The notes: generated by a model from the sequence alone, not told the origin. A stretch of DNA of 64,000 nt from Bacillus sp. FSL H8-0547 (GCA_038002745.1 JBBODD010000001.1:2480001-2544000); one strand, 5' to 3'. Positions 8,604 through 17,636 are shown, counted from the first letter of the stretch. Program-made: numbers and translations.

Positions 8604-8817
8604 ATTACCGGTCTCCTTTACCCAATTTCATAACCTTAGTTTGGTGTTTCAGGAAGAATTCATATGTAGAAAATGTTAGTAATTGATCCAATCTCTATCC
8701 TTGTAGAACCGTACTCTGTTATGTTAAAGTGACAAGTGTACGTTTTAAGCGAATATTCCTTTTTTCCTGATTATTTTGCCTAGAGAAACCTGACTATACA
8801 TACTGGAGATGATTCAG

Positions 8818-9714
8818 ATGGCTAAGAAAGAAGAATACCTGAGAAAGCCTGACTGGCTAAAAATAAAACTGAACACCAATGAAAATTACACAGGCCTTAA
8901 AAAAATGATGCGCGAAAATAATCTTCACACCGTTTGTGAAGAGGCAAAATGCCCGAACATCCACGAATGCTGGGCTGTGAGAAGAACGGCGACGTTCATG
9001 ATCCTCGGGGACGTTTGTACGCGTGCATGCCGATTCTGTGCGGTCAAAACAGGTCTTCCAAACGAGCTTGATCTTAAAGAGCCAGAACGAGTAGCTGATT
9101 CAGTTGCCCTTATGAATTTGAAGCACGCAGTCATTACAGCGGTTGCACGAGATGACCTCCGCGATGGCGGTGCCAATGTATTCGCTGAGACGGTCCGCGC
9201 TGTCCGCCGCAAAAATCCGTTCACTTCAATTGAAGTTCTTCCATCAGATATGGGCGGAGTTGAAGAAAATCTTAAAATTCTTATGGACGCAAGACCTGAT
9301 ATTCTAAACCATAACATTGAGACGGTTAAACGCCTTACTCCAAGAGTCAGAGCCCGCGCCAAGTACGACCGCTCCCTGGAATTTCTCCGCCGTGCAAAAG
9401 AAATGCAGCCTGATATCCCGTCTAAATCAAGTCTGATGATCGGCCTTGGAGAAACAAAAGAAGAGATTATTGAAACAATGGATGATCTTCGCGCTAACAA
9501 TGTAGATATTATGACAATCGGCCAGTATCTCCAGCCATCCAAAAAGCATCTTAAAGTCATCAAATACTACACGCCGGAAGAATTCGCAGAACTCCGCGAA
9601 ATCGCCATGAGCAAAGGCTTCAGCCACTGTGAGGCAGGACCGCTTGTAAGGTCTTCTTATCATGCAGATGAGCAGGTCAACGCTGCAACGAAAGCGAGAC
9701 AGGCTCAGGCTTAA
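8818..9714 (+). CDS. lipA: Lipoyl synthase LipA
   Basis: LipA inserts two sulfur atoms into octanoyl groups on carrier proteins to make lipoyl cofactor, using radical SAM chemistry. The 298-residue product has both cluster motifs: the auxiliary cluster cysteines in [12 protein letters not shown] (near residues 41-52) and the radical SAM motif CTRACRFC (near 67-74). The conserved RSSYH near the C-terminus supplies the serine ligand. I chose ATG 8818 over ATG 8809 because it gives the length usual for Bacillus and a better distance to GGAG at 8805-8808. It is a single gene with its own terminator. Confidence 0.97.
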   Translation: MAKKEEYLRKPDWLKIKLNTNENYTGLKKMMRENNLHTVCEEAKCPNIHECWAVRRTATFMILGDVCTRACRFCAVKTGLPNELDLKEPERVADSVALMNLKHAVITAVARDDLRDGGANVFAETVRAVRRKNPFTSIEVLPSDMGGVEENLKILMDARPDILNHNIETVKRLTPRVRARAKYDRSLEFLRRAKEMQPDIPSKSSLMIGLGETKEEIIETMDDLRANNVDIMTIGQYLQPSKKHLKVIKYYTPEEFAELREIAMSKGFSHCEAGPLVRSSYHADEQVNAATKARQAQA

Positions 9715-9728
9715 TAGCTTTTTATGAG

Positions 9729-9754
9729 AAAAACCCGCATAGCTGCGGGTTTTT
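9729..9754. terminator. Terminator between lipA and yutC
   Basis: AAAAACCCGCA pairs with TGCGGGTTTTT around a four-base loop. The A and T tracts make it work in both directions between these convergent genes. Confidence 0.88.
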
Positions 9755-9758
9755 GCGT

Positions 9759-10433
9759 TTATTTATATCTAGTCTCCTGATACTTATCCTTCATGTCTTG
9801 GTCAAGCTCTTCGTTTGTTTCCCCGTAGCCTTCACCATTAGGGTTTTCGCCGGTGTTGAGCTTGCGTCCCTGAGGGGATTTGAGCATTTCTTTGATTGTG
9901 CTGTTGATGATTTCGTCAATGTCACGGCTGTTGGCGTCAAGGCCCGAATAGCCTTCAATTTGCTTGATCATCCCCGGCTGGTCTGAGACATAGACATGAT
10001 AATACCTTGGTATGGCGGATATTGCTGCTTTTTTTACCATATCTGCGGTTTCAAATCGGTCTCTGTTTTTCTCCGCCTCATAGGCAATTAATACTTCTTC
10101 ATCTGTCACAAGGGTTGCAGCGTCCTCTACACCAGGCAGCTGGATCACAAGATCTGATATCACATTTGCCAGCTGCTCATGGTCGATGCCGGGAACTTTA
10201 TTGTAGTCAATATCTCTGGCGAGGTTGCTTTTTTCGTGACGGACATACCCAAAGTTTGAAGTTGTGTTCTTCTCTCCTTTTTTCATCCCGTCTTCGTTGT
10301 ACAATTCGTTGCGGTCGTTGACATTGACCGTATTTCCGCTTTCTTCAAAAAGGTCGTTTTCACTAGCTGTATTCTGGCATCCCGTGATGATGGCCATCCC
10401 GATTATGGATGCCGTGAACGCGATTTTCTTCAT
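9759..10433 (-). CDS. yutC: YhcN/YlaJ family sporulation lipoprotein YutC
   Basis: This 224-residue protein begins with a lipoprotein signal ending in the lipobox IITGC (Cys at about residue 19), so it should be lipid-anchored on the outer face of a membrane. The middle part (DLVIQLPGVEDAATLVTDEEVLIAY) resembles the YhcN/YlaJ domain of spore-associated lipoproteins. In B. subtilis yutC lies next to lipA, as here. I chose ATG at 10433, eight bases after GGAGG, over an in-frame GTG at 10442 that overlaps this site. Two further in-frame blocks rich in Asn, Asp and Glu precede the domain. The precise role in spores is unknown. Confidence 0.82.
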   Translation of the reverse strand: MKKIAFTASIIGMAIITGCQNTASENDLFEESGNTVNVNDRNELYNEDGMKKGEKNTTSNFGYVRHEKSNLARDIDYNKVPGIDHEQLANVISDLVIQLPGVEDAATLVTDEEVLIAYEAEKNRDRFETADMVKKAAISAIPRYYHVYVSDQPGMIKQIEGYSGLDANSRDIDEIINSTIKEMLKSPQGRKLNTGENPNGEGYGETNEELDQDMKDKYQETRYK

Positions 10434-10542
10434 CGCAAACACCTCCGTAACCTTAGGTTTGCCAAAACATATCCAAACTTTCTTAGCAATTGATGGGGAA
10501 ATCGATTATGATAGTAAATAATGCGGTTGAGAGGTGATAGTT

Positions 10543-10818
10543 GTGATAACTGTTCAAAATCATACTTTTGAATTGATTAAGGACGAGCGAAACGGCTTTA
10601 ATGAAGAAGCATTCAAAGCGCGCTACTCTGAGATCCTGAACAAGTACGATTACATCGTGGGGGATTGGGGCTATAATCAGCTCAGGCTGAAAGGCTTTTT
10701 TGATGATCAGAACCAAAAAGCTTCCTATGACACGAAAATCAGCACGCTTGACGAGTACATATTTGAGTACTGTAATTTCGGCTGTGCGCATTTCGTTTTG
10801 AAACGAATAAAGAAATAA
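10543..10818 (+). CDS. yutD: YutD family protein (DUF1027)
   Basis: This 91-residue protein matches the DUF1027 family of B. subtilis YutD, with the block DYIVGDWGYNQLRLKGFF in the middle and a cysteine-containing C-terminus (YIFEYCNFGCAHFVLKR). The function is not known and it looks soluble. The start is a choice between GTG 10534 and GTG 10543; I prefer 10543 because GAGAGGTGAT at 10530-10539 then sits at a proper distance. It is transcribed away from yutC and ends in a bidirectional terminator. Confidence 0.82.
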   Translation: MITVQNHTFELIKDERNGFNEEAFKARYSEILNKYDYIVGDWGYNQLRLKGFFDDQNQKASYDTKISTLDEYIFEYCNFGCAHFVLKRIKK

Positions 10819-10850
10819 GCCGCTGCGTATAACAGCGGCTTGTATTTTTT
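10817..10850. terminator. Bidirectional terminator between yutD and the 10.9-kb gene
   Basis: AAGCCGCTG (10817-10825) pairs with CAGCGGCTT (10833-10841), followed by GTATTTTTT on the plus strand. The stem contains the yutD stop codon. Confidence 0.85.
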
Positions 10851-11138
10851 CTATTTGGCTGTATAGGGAGGCACTTCATTTTTCTCCGGATCATCATGAG
10901 TCGGATGTGCTCCGGGATACTGCCTTGGCAGATTCTGATGAAGAGATTTGAACTCATAGTTAAACGCGCTGTAATAGCGCTGGCCTTCTTTCCACTCCGT
11001 GCTTTTATTCTCTACCGGCGTATTCTTTCCTCTTGGAGCGCCGTAAGGGCCTTCCGGCGTAATTTCCGGCAGGATGAAATTCCGCATGCTTTCCACATTC
11101 GAAAAATCCGTATACTCCCGTTTTTCTTTATCATCCAT
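10851..11138 (-). CDS. Small conserved Bacillaceae protein, function unknown
   Basis: The 95-residue product is hydrophilic and rich in Pro, Tyr, Asn and charged residues, with blocks such as YTDFSNVESMRNF, PEGPYGAPRGKNTPVENKST and QNLPRQYPGAHPTHD. From memory, similar sequences in Bacillus genomes are listed only as a cytosolic protein without assigned function. There is no signal peptide or membrane segment. The start is ATG 11138 with an AGGTG site about 7 bases upstream. It lies head to tail with the DUF3055 gene (11189-11455), both on the minus strand, and they could be co-transcribed. Confidence 0.75.
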   Translation of the reverse strand: MDDKEKREYTDFSNVESMRNFILPEITPEGPYGAPRGKNTPVENKSTEWKEGQRYYSAFNYEFKSLHQNLPRQYPGAHPTHDDPEKNEVPPYTAK

Positions 11139-11188
11139 TCAGATCACCTGCTTTTTTTCTTATTGTGCAAAAGCAGGACACATCTTAA

Positions 11189-11455
11189 TCAGACAATTTC
11201 ATACAAAAATTCTCTAAGTTCATTTGCCTCATTTTCATCAAGGCCGTAAGCATGTTCAATATAACCCGGCTCATTCAAATCATCTTCGCCGATAATGGCA
11301 AAGCGGCTGCTGAGCAGGTTGAGGACAAGGTGCTTCCCGTAATAACGGTCGGATCTGACAATCGCCAGGTCAAACCGGCTGTTCTCTCCCATAAAGCTGA
11401 CAAATCGTGTCTTTGTTTCAACCGTATCATCATATAAAAAAAATCGTTCAGACAT
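11189..11455 (-). CDS. DUF3055 (SAV0927-like) family protein
   Basis: This 88-residue protein matches the DUF3055 family: it starts MSERFFLYDDT, has an ETKTRFVSFMGE block, RYYGKHLVLNL in the middle and an acidic, leucine-rich C-terminus. No function is known and no membrane segment is present. The frame stays open further upstream, but ATG 11455 has a clean GAGAGGGGA site seven bases before it and matches the family N-terminus. It lies between yutE, which is divergent, and the 10.9-kb gene on the same strand. Confidence 0.8.
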   Translation of the reverse strand: MSERFFLYDDTVETKTRFVSFMGENSRFDLAIVRSDRYYGKHLVLNLLSSRFAIIGEDDLNEPGYIEHAYGLDENEANELREFLYEIV

Positions 11456-11576
11456 CCGTAAATCCCCTCTCATGTATCTTTGTCCCTTAATAATAGCAGA
11501 CGTCATCCAATCCTGAAACAAAGTGCTGTGAATGTGGTAAAATAAAAGCATTCAACTGTGCTGGGAGTGTAATGGG

Positions 11577-12014
11577 ATGTATTTTGTCGACCGTGAAAAG
11601 ATAGAAGAAACGCTTGTTTATTATGAAAAAAACCTGACTCTTTTTTCTGAGCAGAAGAACTGGAACACTGACCTTGAATTGAAAGCGCTTGAACGGCTTG
11701 CCCACATGCTGATTGAAGCCATTTTGGATACAGGCAATGCCATCATTGACGGATTTATCATGCGTGACCCCGGGAGCTATGAAGATATAATCGACATTAT
11801 GCTCGATGAAAAAGTAATCGGGGCTGATGAAGCAGACGGTCTCAAAGCAGTGATCGGTTTCCGCAAGCAGCTGGTGCAGGAATACCTGGGGATTAACCAT
11901 GGGGAATTAACACACTGCCTAAAGGAGCATGCAGACGTGCTAGCTTCGTTTCCGGCCCGCGTAAGAACCTATCTGGAAAATGAACTCGGACCCGTCTCTG
12001 CTTTTAGACATTAA
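11577..12014 (+). CDS. yutE: DUF86 / HepT-like domain protein YutE
   Basis: This 145-residue helical protein belongs to DUF86, the fold of HepT RNase toxins, and corresponds to YutE. HepT toxins use an R-x4-H motif near the C-terminal half. The matching place here reads RKQLVQEY, so the arginine is kept but the histidine position is glutamine. No MNT-type nucleotidyltransferase antitoxin gene is adjacent. It is therefore unlikely to be an active toxin of the HepT/MntA type; I infer a housekeeping or lost-activity role. It starts at ATG 11577 with GGGAG at 11563-11567 and precedes yutF by 76 bp. Confidence 0.82.
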   Translation: MYFVDREKIEETLVYYEKNLTLFSEQKNWNTDLELKALERLAHMLIEAILDTGNAIIDGFIMRDPGSYEDIIDIMLDEKVIGADEADGLKAVIGFRKQLVQEYLGINHGELTHCLKEHADVLASFPARVRTYLENELGPVSAFRH

Positions 12015-12090
12015 CAAACGGGCGGATTATAATGAAGAGACGCAATGATGATATTGCGTCTTATTTTTATATACAGGGAGTGCACACACT

Positions 12091-12861
12091 TTGAAAACAT
12101 ACAACGGCTACTTAATTGACCTCGACGGCACGATGTACCGCGGCAAAGAGCGGATTGAAGAAGCAAGCGACTTTGTCAAATTGCTGATTGAGAAAAAGAT
12201 TCCCTATCTGTTTGTGACCAATAATTCATCAAGAACACCCCAGCAGGTAGCAGAAAAACTCAACACGTTTGACATTCCTGCAAGTGAAGATAAAGTGTTT
12301 ACAACAAGCCAGGCAACTGCCAATTTTATCTGGGAGAAAAAACCGGATGCATCCGTGTATGTCATCGGCGAAGAGGGAATTCAAAAAGCTCTCATCGAAC
12401 GCGGTCTGCAGCTTGTAGATGAAAACCCTGATTTTGTAGTATCGGGAATTGACAGGGAAATCACTTATGAGAAACTTGCTCTCGGCTGCATTGCCGTCCG
12501 CAATGGTGCGACGTTCATCTCTACAAACGGGGACATTGCGATTCCGACAGAACGCGGCCTTTTGCCTGGCAACGGTTCTCTCACGTCTGTCATCGCTGTC
12601 AGCACAACTGTAGATCCAATCTTTATCGGCAAGCCTGAAAGCATTATTATGGAGCAGGCTTTGAAAGTGCTCGGCACAAAACCTGAGGAAACGCTGATGG
12701 TAGGGGATAATTACGATACTGACATTAAAGCGGGGATGAATACAGGCCTAGATACCCTGCTTGTCCATACTGGCGTAACTCTGCGGGAGCACCTTGTGAA
12801 CTATAATGAAAAGCCTACGTATACGGTTGAATCTCTTTCTGAGTGGTTTGATAAAATATAA
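12091..12861 (+). CDS. yutF: HAD superfamily (subclass IIA) phosphatase YutF
   Basis: YutF is a HAD-type phosphatase of the NagD/p-nitrophenylphosphatase subgroup. The 256-residue protein carries motif I DLDGTMYRG at residues 10-18 with both catalytic aspartates, motif II VTNNSSRTP near residue 44, the lysine of motif III in GKPE near residue 175, and motif IV MVGDNYDTDI near residue 203. The IIA cap domain lies between motifs II and III. The natural substrate is unknown. The start is TTG 12091, ten bases after GGGAG. It follows yutE and ends with a clear terminator. Confidence 0.92.
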   Translation: MKTYNGYLIDLDGTMYRGKERIEEASDFVKLLIEKKIPYLFVTNNSSRTPQQVAEKLNTFDIPASEDKVFTTSQATANFIWEKKPDASVYVIGEEGIQKALIERGLQLVDENPDFVVSGIDREITYEKLALGCIAVRNGATFISTNGDIAIPTERGLLPGNGSLTSVIAVSTTVDPIFIGKPESIIMEQALKVLGTKPEETLMVGDNYDTDIKAGMNTGLDTLLVHTGVTLREHLVNYNEKPTYTVESLSEWFDKI

Positions 12862-12864
12862 TGT

Positions 12865-12898
12865 GAAAAGCACGTCTTTAATTAGGCGTGCTTTTTTT
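12865..12898 (+). terminator. Terminator after yutF
   Basis: AAAGCACG (12866-12873) pairs with CGTGCTTT (12887-12894), followed by a run of seven T residues. Confidence 0.85.
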
Positions 12899-12944
12899 GC
12901 AAATTCATTTTTTTAGGCTGTCTGATTCCGCTTTTCGTGGTGTC

Positions 12945-13175
12945 CAGCTCCATCAGCCAACTCCTCTGTCAGAACAAAATCCCCCAAAAAGTCAAAACAG
13001 GACTTTTCGAGGGATTTCTTATCTGACTTTCGGAGCTAACCGGCTGATTCCGCTTTTCGTGGTGTCCAGCTCCATCAGCCAACTCCTCTGTCAGAACAAA
13101 ATCCCCCAAAAAGTCAAAACCGGACTTTTCGGGGGATTTCTTATCTGACTTTCGGAGCTAACCGGCTGATTCCGC
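12945..13175. repeat. Two tandem copies of the 122-bp hairpin element
   Basis: Two nearly identical copies lie exactly 122 bp apart between the yutF terminator and the end of yutG. Each forms a nested stem: ATCAGCC pairs with GGCTGAT (12952-12958 with 13042-13048, and 13074-13080 with 13164-13170), then CTCC with GGAG, GTCAGA with TCTGAC, and an inner hairpin of AAATCCC...AAAGTC with GACTTT...GGGATTT. A partial end copy precedes the pair near 12917. The remaining bases of this 322-bp gap hold nothing else I recognise. Confidence 0.9.
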
Positions 13176-13183
13176 ATTTCTTT

Positions 13184-13684
13184 TTACTCGGTATTCTTTG
13201 CCCTATGCGCCAATCGGCTTGAAGCAGCGGCCGCGATGGCTCCAACGATGTCATCAAGGTAGGTATGGACCATGCCGGATGATTTATCGTTCAGGAATTT
13301 AAGGATGCCCGGTTTTTCTTTATCAATGTATCCGTAGTTGGTGAATCCTATTGACCCGTAGATATTGACGATTGAGAGCGCGATGATTTCATCAACCCCG
13401 TACAGGCTTTCGTCACTTTCGATGATGGCTTGGAGGGGTTCTTCAAGCATTTTCTTTTCAGCCAGGATATCTAATTGAATGCCGGTAAGGATGGCATTTT
13501 GAACTTCGCGTTTTGCAAGGACTCGATCTATATTTTCCAAACATTGATCGATTGTTAATGAAGGATGATATTTGACTTGCAGGAAATATACGAGTTCTGC
13601 GATGTCATTTAGTGTTACTCCGCGGTCTGTTAGCCATTGACGTGCTGTTTTTTCGACTATGTCCATCTGTTCTTTATCTTTCAT
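13184..13684 (-). CDS. yutG: Phosphatidylglycerophosphatase A-like protein YutG
   Basis: This 166-residue protein matches the PgpA-related family of B. subtilis YutG. In that family the enzyme removes the phosphate of phosphatidylglycerophosphate, but the Bacillus form is soluble-looking and its role is not settled. Seen are an N-terminal helical half (TARQWLTDRGVTLNDIAELVYFLQ) and a C-terminal half with GIGF-like and acidic blocks (YGSIGFTNYGYIDKEKPG, YLDDIVGAIAAAASSRL). I chose ATG 13684 after GGGTG over the in-frame GTG 13693. It is transcribed toward the 122-bp hairpin elements. Confidence 0.8.
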   Translation of the reverse strand: MKDKEQMDIVEKTARQWLTDRGVTLNDIAELVYFLQVKYHPSLTIDQCLENIDRVLAKREVQNAILTGIQLDILAEKKMLEEPLQAIIESDESLYGVDEIIALSIVNIYGSIGFTNYGYIDKEKPGILKFLNDKSSGMVHTYLDDIVGAIAAAASSRLAHRAKNTE

Positions 13685-13851
13685 CCATTTCACCCAATCT
13701 TTTTTACCATTTTACGCAAATGGCTCTCTTAGTGTGTAACGAAATTGACAATCATTAAAAAGTGTTTAACCGCAGGGCCAAATTATACATAAATCGGCTA
13801 AGTTGCGATTACGATAGGATAAGGACTTTTTATACATGGGGGGAGAATCTG

Positions 13852-14847
13852 GTGGAAAAATTGATTCGGGAACAGTACGGGCTTAGAATTGGAGAGACAT
13901 TCCGGGTAGGTCACTACGATGCGTTTTCGCATCATCAGCATGTGTATTTAATTGTGCCGGTTTCCCACTATGAAGATGAAGAGCTTTATGAGCTTTACCA
14001 TATGAGCCAGTACCTGCTTGAGCGGGGAGATCCTTTCGTGGCCGTCTTTTTGCTGACAAAACAGGGGAATTTGTATATAGAATGGGAAAAACGGAAATTT
14101 GGCATTCTGAAGACATCATATGTTCAGGGCGAGCGGGTGTTTCAGGTGGGCAGAGAGCTTGCGCGTTTTCATCAGAAGGCAAGAAGCTATCCGTATCAGG
14201 TTTCTAAAATCAGCCGGATCGGGCAGTGGAAAAATCTTTGGGAAAAGCGGACAGATCAGCTGGAAGGCTTCTGGAGGGGAAAGGTGAATTCCCAGCCGCT
14301 TGATTCATTTGAGAAGATGTTTGCTGAATCGTTTCCATATTATATGGGGATTGCAGAGAATGCCATTCAGTATTTGGTCGACACAGAGCTTGATGATGAG
14401 CCGCAGCCGATCGATTCTGCGACAGTATGCCACAATCGCTTTTATTCCCATACGTGGAGGTCGTCAGGTCTGGTGAAGGTTCCTACAGACTGGGTGTTTG
14501 ATCATTGCAGCAGGGATATTGCGGAATACTTGAGAAACCAGTTTTTTGAGGAGCCAGAGTTGCTCCGGCAGGATGGTTTTCAGTTTTTAGAGGACTATGA
14601 CAGGACAACGCCGCTTTCGCCTTTTTCCTGGAGGCTGATCTACAGCAGGCTGCTGCTTCCGATTCATTATTTCGAGTGCATTGAAGATTATTACTTATCT
14701 GCTGAAACGGATAAGCCTTATTATGAGGCGAAGCTTGCAGATATGCTGAAAAACTCTTCAAGATACGAAGGATTTTTGAAATCATATGAACAGCTTTTGT
14801 CTATGAGAACGAAAAAAATTTATTTGCCCTCCATTCACTGGCTGTAG
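13852..14847 (+). CDS. yutH: Spore coat-associated kinase-like protein YutH
   Basis: This 331-residue protein resembles YutH, a member of the CotS group of spore coat proteins with an aminoglycoside-phosphotransferase/kinase-like fold. The order of blocks fits that fold: an N-terminal beta-rich region, GNLYIEWEKRKFGILK near residue 75, a central helical part, CHNRFYSHTWR near residue 190 and a C-terminal helical lobe. A complete catalytic HxD-x4-N loop is not evident; DFVFDHCSRDIAEYL-like sequence follows instead. I chose GTG 13852 after GGGGGGAG at 13838-13844; the frame is open from 13762 but lacks a ribosome site there. It probably acts in the mother cell during coat assembly. Confidence 0.83.
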   Translation: MEKLIREQYGLRIGETFRVGHYDAFSHHQHVYLIVPVSHYEDEELYELYHMSQYLLERGDPFVAVFLLTKQGNLYIEWEKRKFGILKTSYVQGERVFQVGRELARFHQKARSYPYQVSKISRIGQWKNLWEKRTDQLEGFWRGKVNSQPLDSFEKMFAESFPYYMGIAENAIQYLVDTELDDEPQPIDSATVCHNRFYSHTWRSSGLVKVPTDWVFDHCSRDIAEYLRNQFFEEPELLRQDGFQFLEDYDRTTPLSPFSWRLIYSRLLLPIHYFECIEDYYLSAETDKPYYEAKLADMLKNSSRYEGFLKSYEQLLSMRTKKIYLPSIHWL

Positions 14848-14910
14848 GCTTATTTCCTTCCTCTCATCCCTGATATGATAAGATAAAAGAAAATGGTAAA
14901 GGGTGAGAGG

Positions 14911-15876
14911 ATGGAAATGCCGGCTGTATTTGTTGCGAGAAAGCTTCCGGAAGAAGTTTTGAAAGCGCTTAGAACATTCGCTGATGTCGAGATGTGGGAT
15001 AGAGAAGATGAAGTATGCCCGAGGGATCTGCTGCTCCAAAAAGCAAAAACCTCTGATGCTCTGCTGACCATGCTTTCCGACCAGGTCGACAAGGAGCTGC
15101 TTGATGCGTGTGAAGGGGTAAAGGTAATCGCCAATCTTGCTGTCGGCTATGACAATGTGGATGTGGAATATGCGAAGGAAAAAGGCATCATCATAACCAA
15201 TACGCCGGATGTTCTGACGGAAACAACAGCTGATTTAACCTTTTTGCTGCTCATGTCTGCTGCAAGAAGAGTGACTGAAGCGGCAGCTTACATAAAAGAA
15301 GGAAAATGGACAAGCTGGAGCCCGATGCTGCTTGCTGGGGCAGATGTCCATCATAAAACAATCGGCATTGTCGGGATGGGGAATATAGGACGGGCTGTTG
15401 CCAAGAGGGCAAAAGGATTTGATATGGACATTCTGTATCATAACCGTTCAAGAGATATGGAGGCTGAAGAAAGTCTCGGAGCAGAATACAGGTCATTTGA
15501 GGACCTGCTGCAAGCGTCTGATTTTGTCGTCTGCATGACGCCATTAACGAGCGAAACAAAAGGGATGTTTGATGCCGGCGCTTTCCAAAAAATGAAGCAG
15601 GAGGCCATTTTCGTCAACACCTCGCGCGGAGGCACTGTTGTCGAGGAAGACCTGATTGCGGCACTTCAGAACGGTGTGATTGCAGGAGCGGGGCTGGATG
15701 TATTCGAAAACGAACCGATCCGTGCAGATCATCCTATTTTGCAGCTTGAGAATGCTGTGGCGCTGCCCCATATCGGAAGTGCTACAAGGGAAACGAGATT
15801 TGCCATGATGGCATGCTGCATAGAGAATATTAAAAAGGTTCTTGAAGGAAATGAGCCGCTTACACCTGTCCGTTAA
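14911..15876 (+). CDS. D-2-hydroxyacid dehydrogenase (glyoxylate/hydroxypyruvate reductase type)
   Basis: This 321-residue NAD(P)-dependent enzyme belongs to the D-isomer-specific 2-hydroxyacid dehydrogenase family, closest in form to glyoxylate/hydroxypyruvate reductases. The Rossmann motif GMGNIGRAVAKRA lies near residue 150, followed by the HNRS segment whose arginine suggests NADPH use. The catalytic set is present: arginine in NTSRGG near residue 235, glutamate in NEPIRADHP near residue 268 and histidine in LPHIGSAT near residue 285. ATG 14911 follows AAGGGTG; ATG 14917 is also possible. It is not part of the B. subtilis order as far as I recall. Confidence 0.9.
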   Translation: MEMPAVFVARKLPEEVLKALRTFADVEMWDREDEVCPRDLLLQKAKTSDALLTMLSDQVDKELLDACEGVKVIANLAVGYDNVDVEYAKEKGIIITNTPDVLTETTADLTFLLLMSAARRVTEAAAYIKEGKWTSWSPMLLAGADVHHKTIGIVGMGNIGRAVAKRAKGFDMDILYHNRSRDMEAEESLGAEYRSFEDLLQASDFVVCMTPLTSETKGMFDAGAFQKMKQEAIFVNTSRGGTVVEEDLIAALQNGVIAGAGLDVFENEPIRADHPILQLENAVALPHIGSATRETRFAMMACCIENIKKVLEGNEPLTPVR

Positions 15877-15930
15877 GATTAGCCGATAGAGAAAAAGGGT
15901 ATATGACCTCCAAAACGGGAGGGATCTGAC

Positions 15931-16104
15931 GTGAACAGTTTTTTAGTGCAGTATACGGATAAAGAAACGATGGAGCGGGTTTTCGACGGCCCTGTTTTTC
16001 CTACAGAGGAAGAAGCGATGAGGGAAAAAGAAAAACTCGAAATGAAGGGTCACATGGATGTGGTTGTCGAAAGCGAGAACGACATTCAGCTTGACCGCGA
16101 ATAA
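15931..16104 (+). CDS. Small hypothetical protein, 57 residues
   Basis: A short gene starting with GTG 15931 follows a good GGGAGGGA site at 15917-15924 and ends directly before a strong terminator, which supports it being real. The product (MNSFLVQYTDKETMERVF..., ending DIQLDRE) is acidic and soluble and has the look of a small alpha-beta domain. I do not recognise its family. It lies 54 bp after the dehydrogenase gene on the same strand, so it may be co-transcribed with it. Confidence 0.72.
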   Translation: MNSFLVQYTDKETMERVFDGPVFPTEEEAMREKEKLEMKGHMDVVVESENDIQLDRE

Positions 16105-16109
16105 AAACG

Positions 16110-16140
16110 GCGTGCGGGAATTTCCCAGCACGCTTTTTTT
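16110..16140 (+). terminator. Terminator after the 57-residue gene
   Basis: GCGTGC (16110-16115) pairs with GCACGC (16128-16133) and is followed by seven T residues. Confidence 0.87.
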
Positions 16141-16233
16141 AATGGAGGACAATCCAACCAGATTTACAAAAAATATAAACAGCGGTCCAGTAGGAAAGAA
16201 AGCGATTACAATAAAATTACTGAAAATTCTCTA

Positions 16234-16262
16234 TTGATAAGCAATGGCACACTGTTTATAAT
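16234..16262 (+). promoter_or_regulatory. Sigma-A promoter of the hom-thrC-thrB operon
   Basis: TTGATA at 16234-16239 and a perfect TATAAT at 16257-16262 are separated by 17 bp. An imperfect inverted repeat, GACA...TGTC, lies just downstream at 16263-16281 and could be an operator, but this is weak. Confidence 0.75.
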
Positions 16263-16337
16263 GACAATAATAGAAAATGTCTATCATACATAAACAAATG
16301 TATTTCTAAGAAAGACATCAAGGGAGTGGAAGAAATC

Positions 16338-17636
16338 ATGAATGCGATTCACGTTGGATTATTGGGACTCGGGACAGTCGGAAGCGGCGTTGTGAAAATT
16401 ATTGAAGATCACCAGGATAAGCTGATGCATCAGGTAGGCTGTCCTGTTAAAGTGAAAAAAGTTCTTGTTCAGGATATAGATAAGAAACGGCAAATTGAGT
16501 TTGGAAAAGATCTTTTGACGAAAAATGCAGATGAGGTCATCCAGGACCCTGACATTGATGTTGTAATAGAAGTGATGGGCGGCGTTGAGCATACGAAAGA
16601 ATATATCCTTCAGGCTCTGAAGGCGAAAAAGCACGTAGTGACGGCCAACAAAGATCTGATGGCGGTTTACGGCACGGAGCTGCTGGATGCTGCGACTGAG
16701 AATGGGTGCGACTTATTCTATGAAGCAAGTGTCGCGGGCGGCATTCCTATTTTAAGAAGTTTAGTAGACGGGCTTGCATCAGACCGGATTACGAAAATGA
16801 TGGGGATCGTAAACGGCACGACGAACTTTATTTTAACAAAAATGAGCAAGCAGGGCAGTCCGTACGGGGAAGTGCTGAAAGAAGCGCAGGAGCTCGGCTA
16901 TGCGGAATCTGATCCGACTGCAGATGTAGAAGGGCTTGATGCTGCCCGCAAAATGGCCATTCTGGCACGCCTCGGTTTTTCTATGCACGTAGATTTAGAG
17001 GATGTCAGCGTAAAAGGCATCAGCGAAGTGACGGATGAGGATATCAGCTACAGCAAACGCCTCGGCTACACAATGAAGCTGATCGGGATTGCAAACAGAA
17101 CGCGTGACAAAGTTGAGGTCAGCGTTCAGCCGACACTTCTTCCTGACTTCCATCCGCTTGCATCTGTAAACAATGAATACAATGCTGTATATGTGTACGG
17201 TGAGGCAGTCGGTGAAACGATGTTTTACGGTCCGGGGGCAGGCAGCCTGCCGACCGCAACGGCCGTTGTTTCAGATCTTGTCGGTGTAATGAAGAACATG
17301 AGACTTGGAGTAAACGGCCGCAGTGCCGTACTTCCTCAATATGAAAAGGCGCTCAAGAAGAGTGATGAAATTTATGCGCAGCATTTCCTGCGCATTCATG
17401 TAAAAGACCAGGTCGGAGCTTTTTCAACAATTACATCCCTGTTTTCAGAACGCGGGGTCAGCTTTGAAAAAATTCTTCAGCTGCCGCTTAAAAACAGCAG
17501 TCTTGCTGAAATTGTCATTGTGACGCATCAGGCTTCAAATAAAGATTTTGATGAAATTCTCGGAAACCTGCTTGACCTTGAAGTTGTGCAGGGCATTAAG
17601 AGTTCATACCGCGTAGAAGGGAACGGATATTCATGA
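16338..17636 (+). CDS. hom: Homoserine dehydrogenase Hom
   Basis: Hom reduces aspartate 4-semialdehyde to homoserine with NAD(P)H, the branch point to threonine and methionine. The 432-residue protein has the nucleotide-binding motif [10 protein letters not shown] near residue 8, the homoserine dehydrogenase core ([13 protein letters not shown] near residue 125, [10 protein letters not shown] near residue 155, [14 protein letters not shown] near residue 195) and a C-terminal ACT domain from about residue 350 that probably senses threonine. ATG 16338 follows GGGAG by 11 bases. Its stop overlaps the thrC start (ATGA), as in a typical coupled operon. Confidence 0.97.
   Translation: MNAIHVGLLGLGTVGSGVVKIIEDHQDKLMHQVGCPVKVKKVLVQDIDKKRQIEFGKDLLTKNADEVIQDPDIDVVIEVMGGVEHTKEYILQALKAKKHVVTANKDLMAVYGTELLDAATENGCDLFYEASVAGGIPILRSLVDGLASDRITKMMGIVNGTTNFILTKMSKQGSPYGEVLKEAQELGYAESDPTADVEGLDAARKMAILARLGFSMHVDLEDVSVKGISEVTDEDISYSKRLGYTMKLIGIANRTRDKVEVSVQPTLLPDFHPLASVNNEYNAVYVYGEAVGETMFYGPGAGSLPTATAVVSDLVGVMKNMRLGVNGRSAVLPQYEKALKKSDEIYAQHFLRIHVKDQVGAFSTITSLFSERGVSFEKILQLPLKNSSLAEIVIVTHQASNKDFDEILGNLLDLEVVQGIKSSYRVEGNGYS

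Noticed and set aside
12888-13148. Coding frame over the 122-bp elements
   Set aside because: The peptide repeats with the element and begins inside the yutF terminator.
16263-16281. Operator of a threonine regulator at the hom promoter
   Set aside because: The GACA...TGTC symmetry is only four bases per arm and could be chance.
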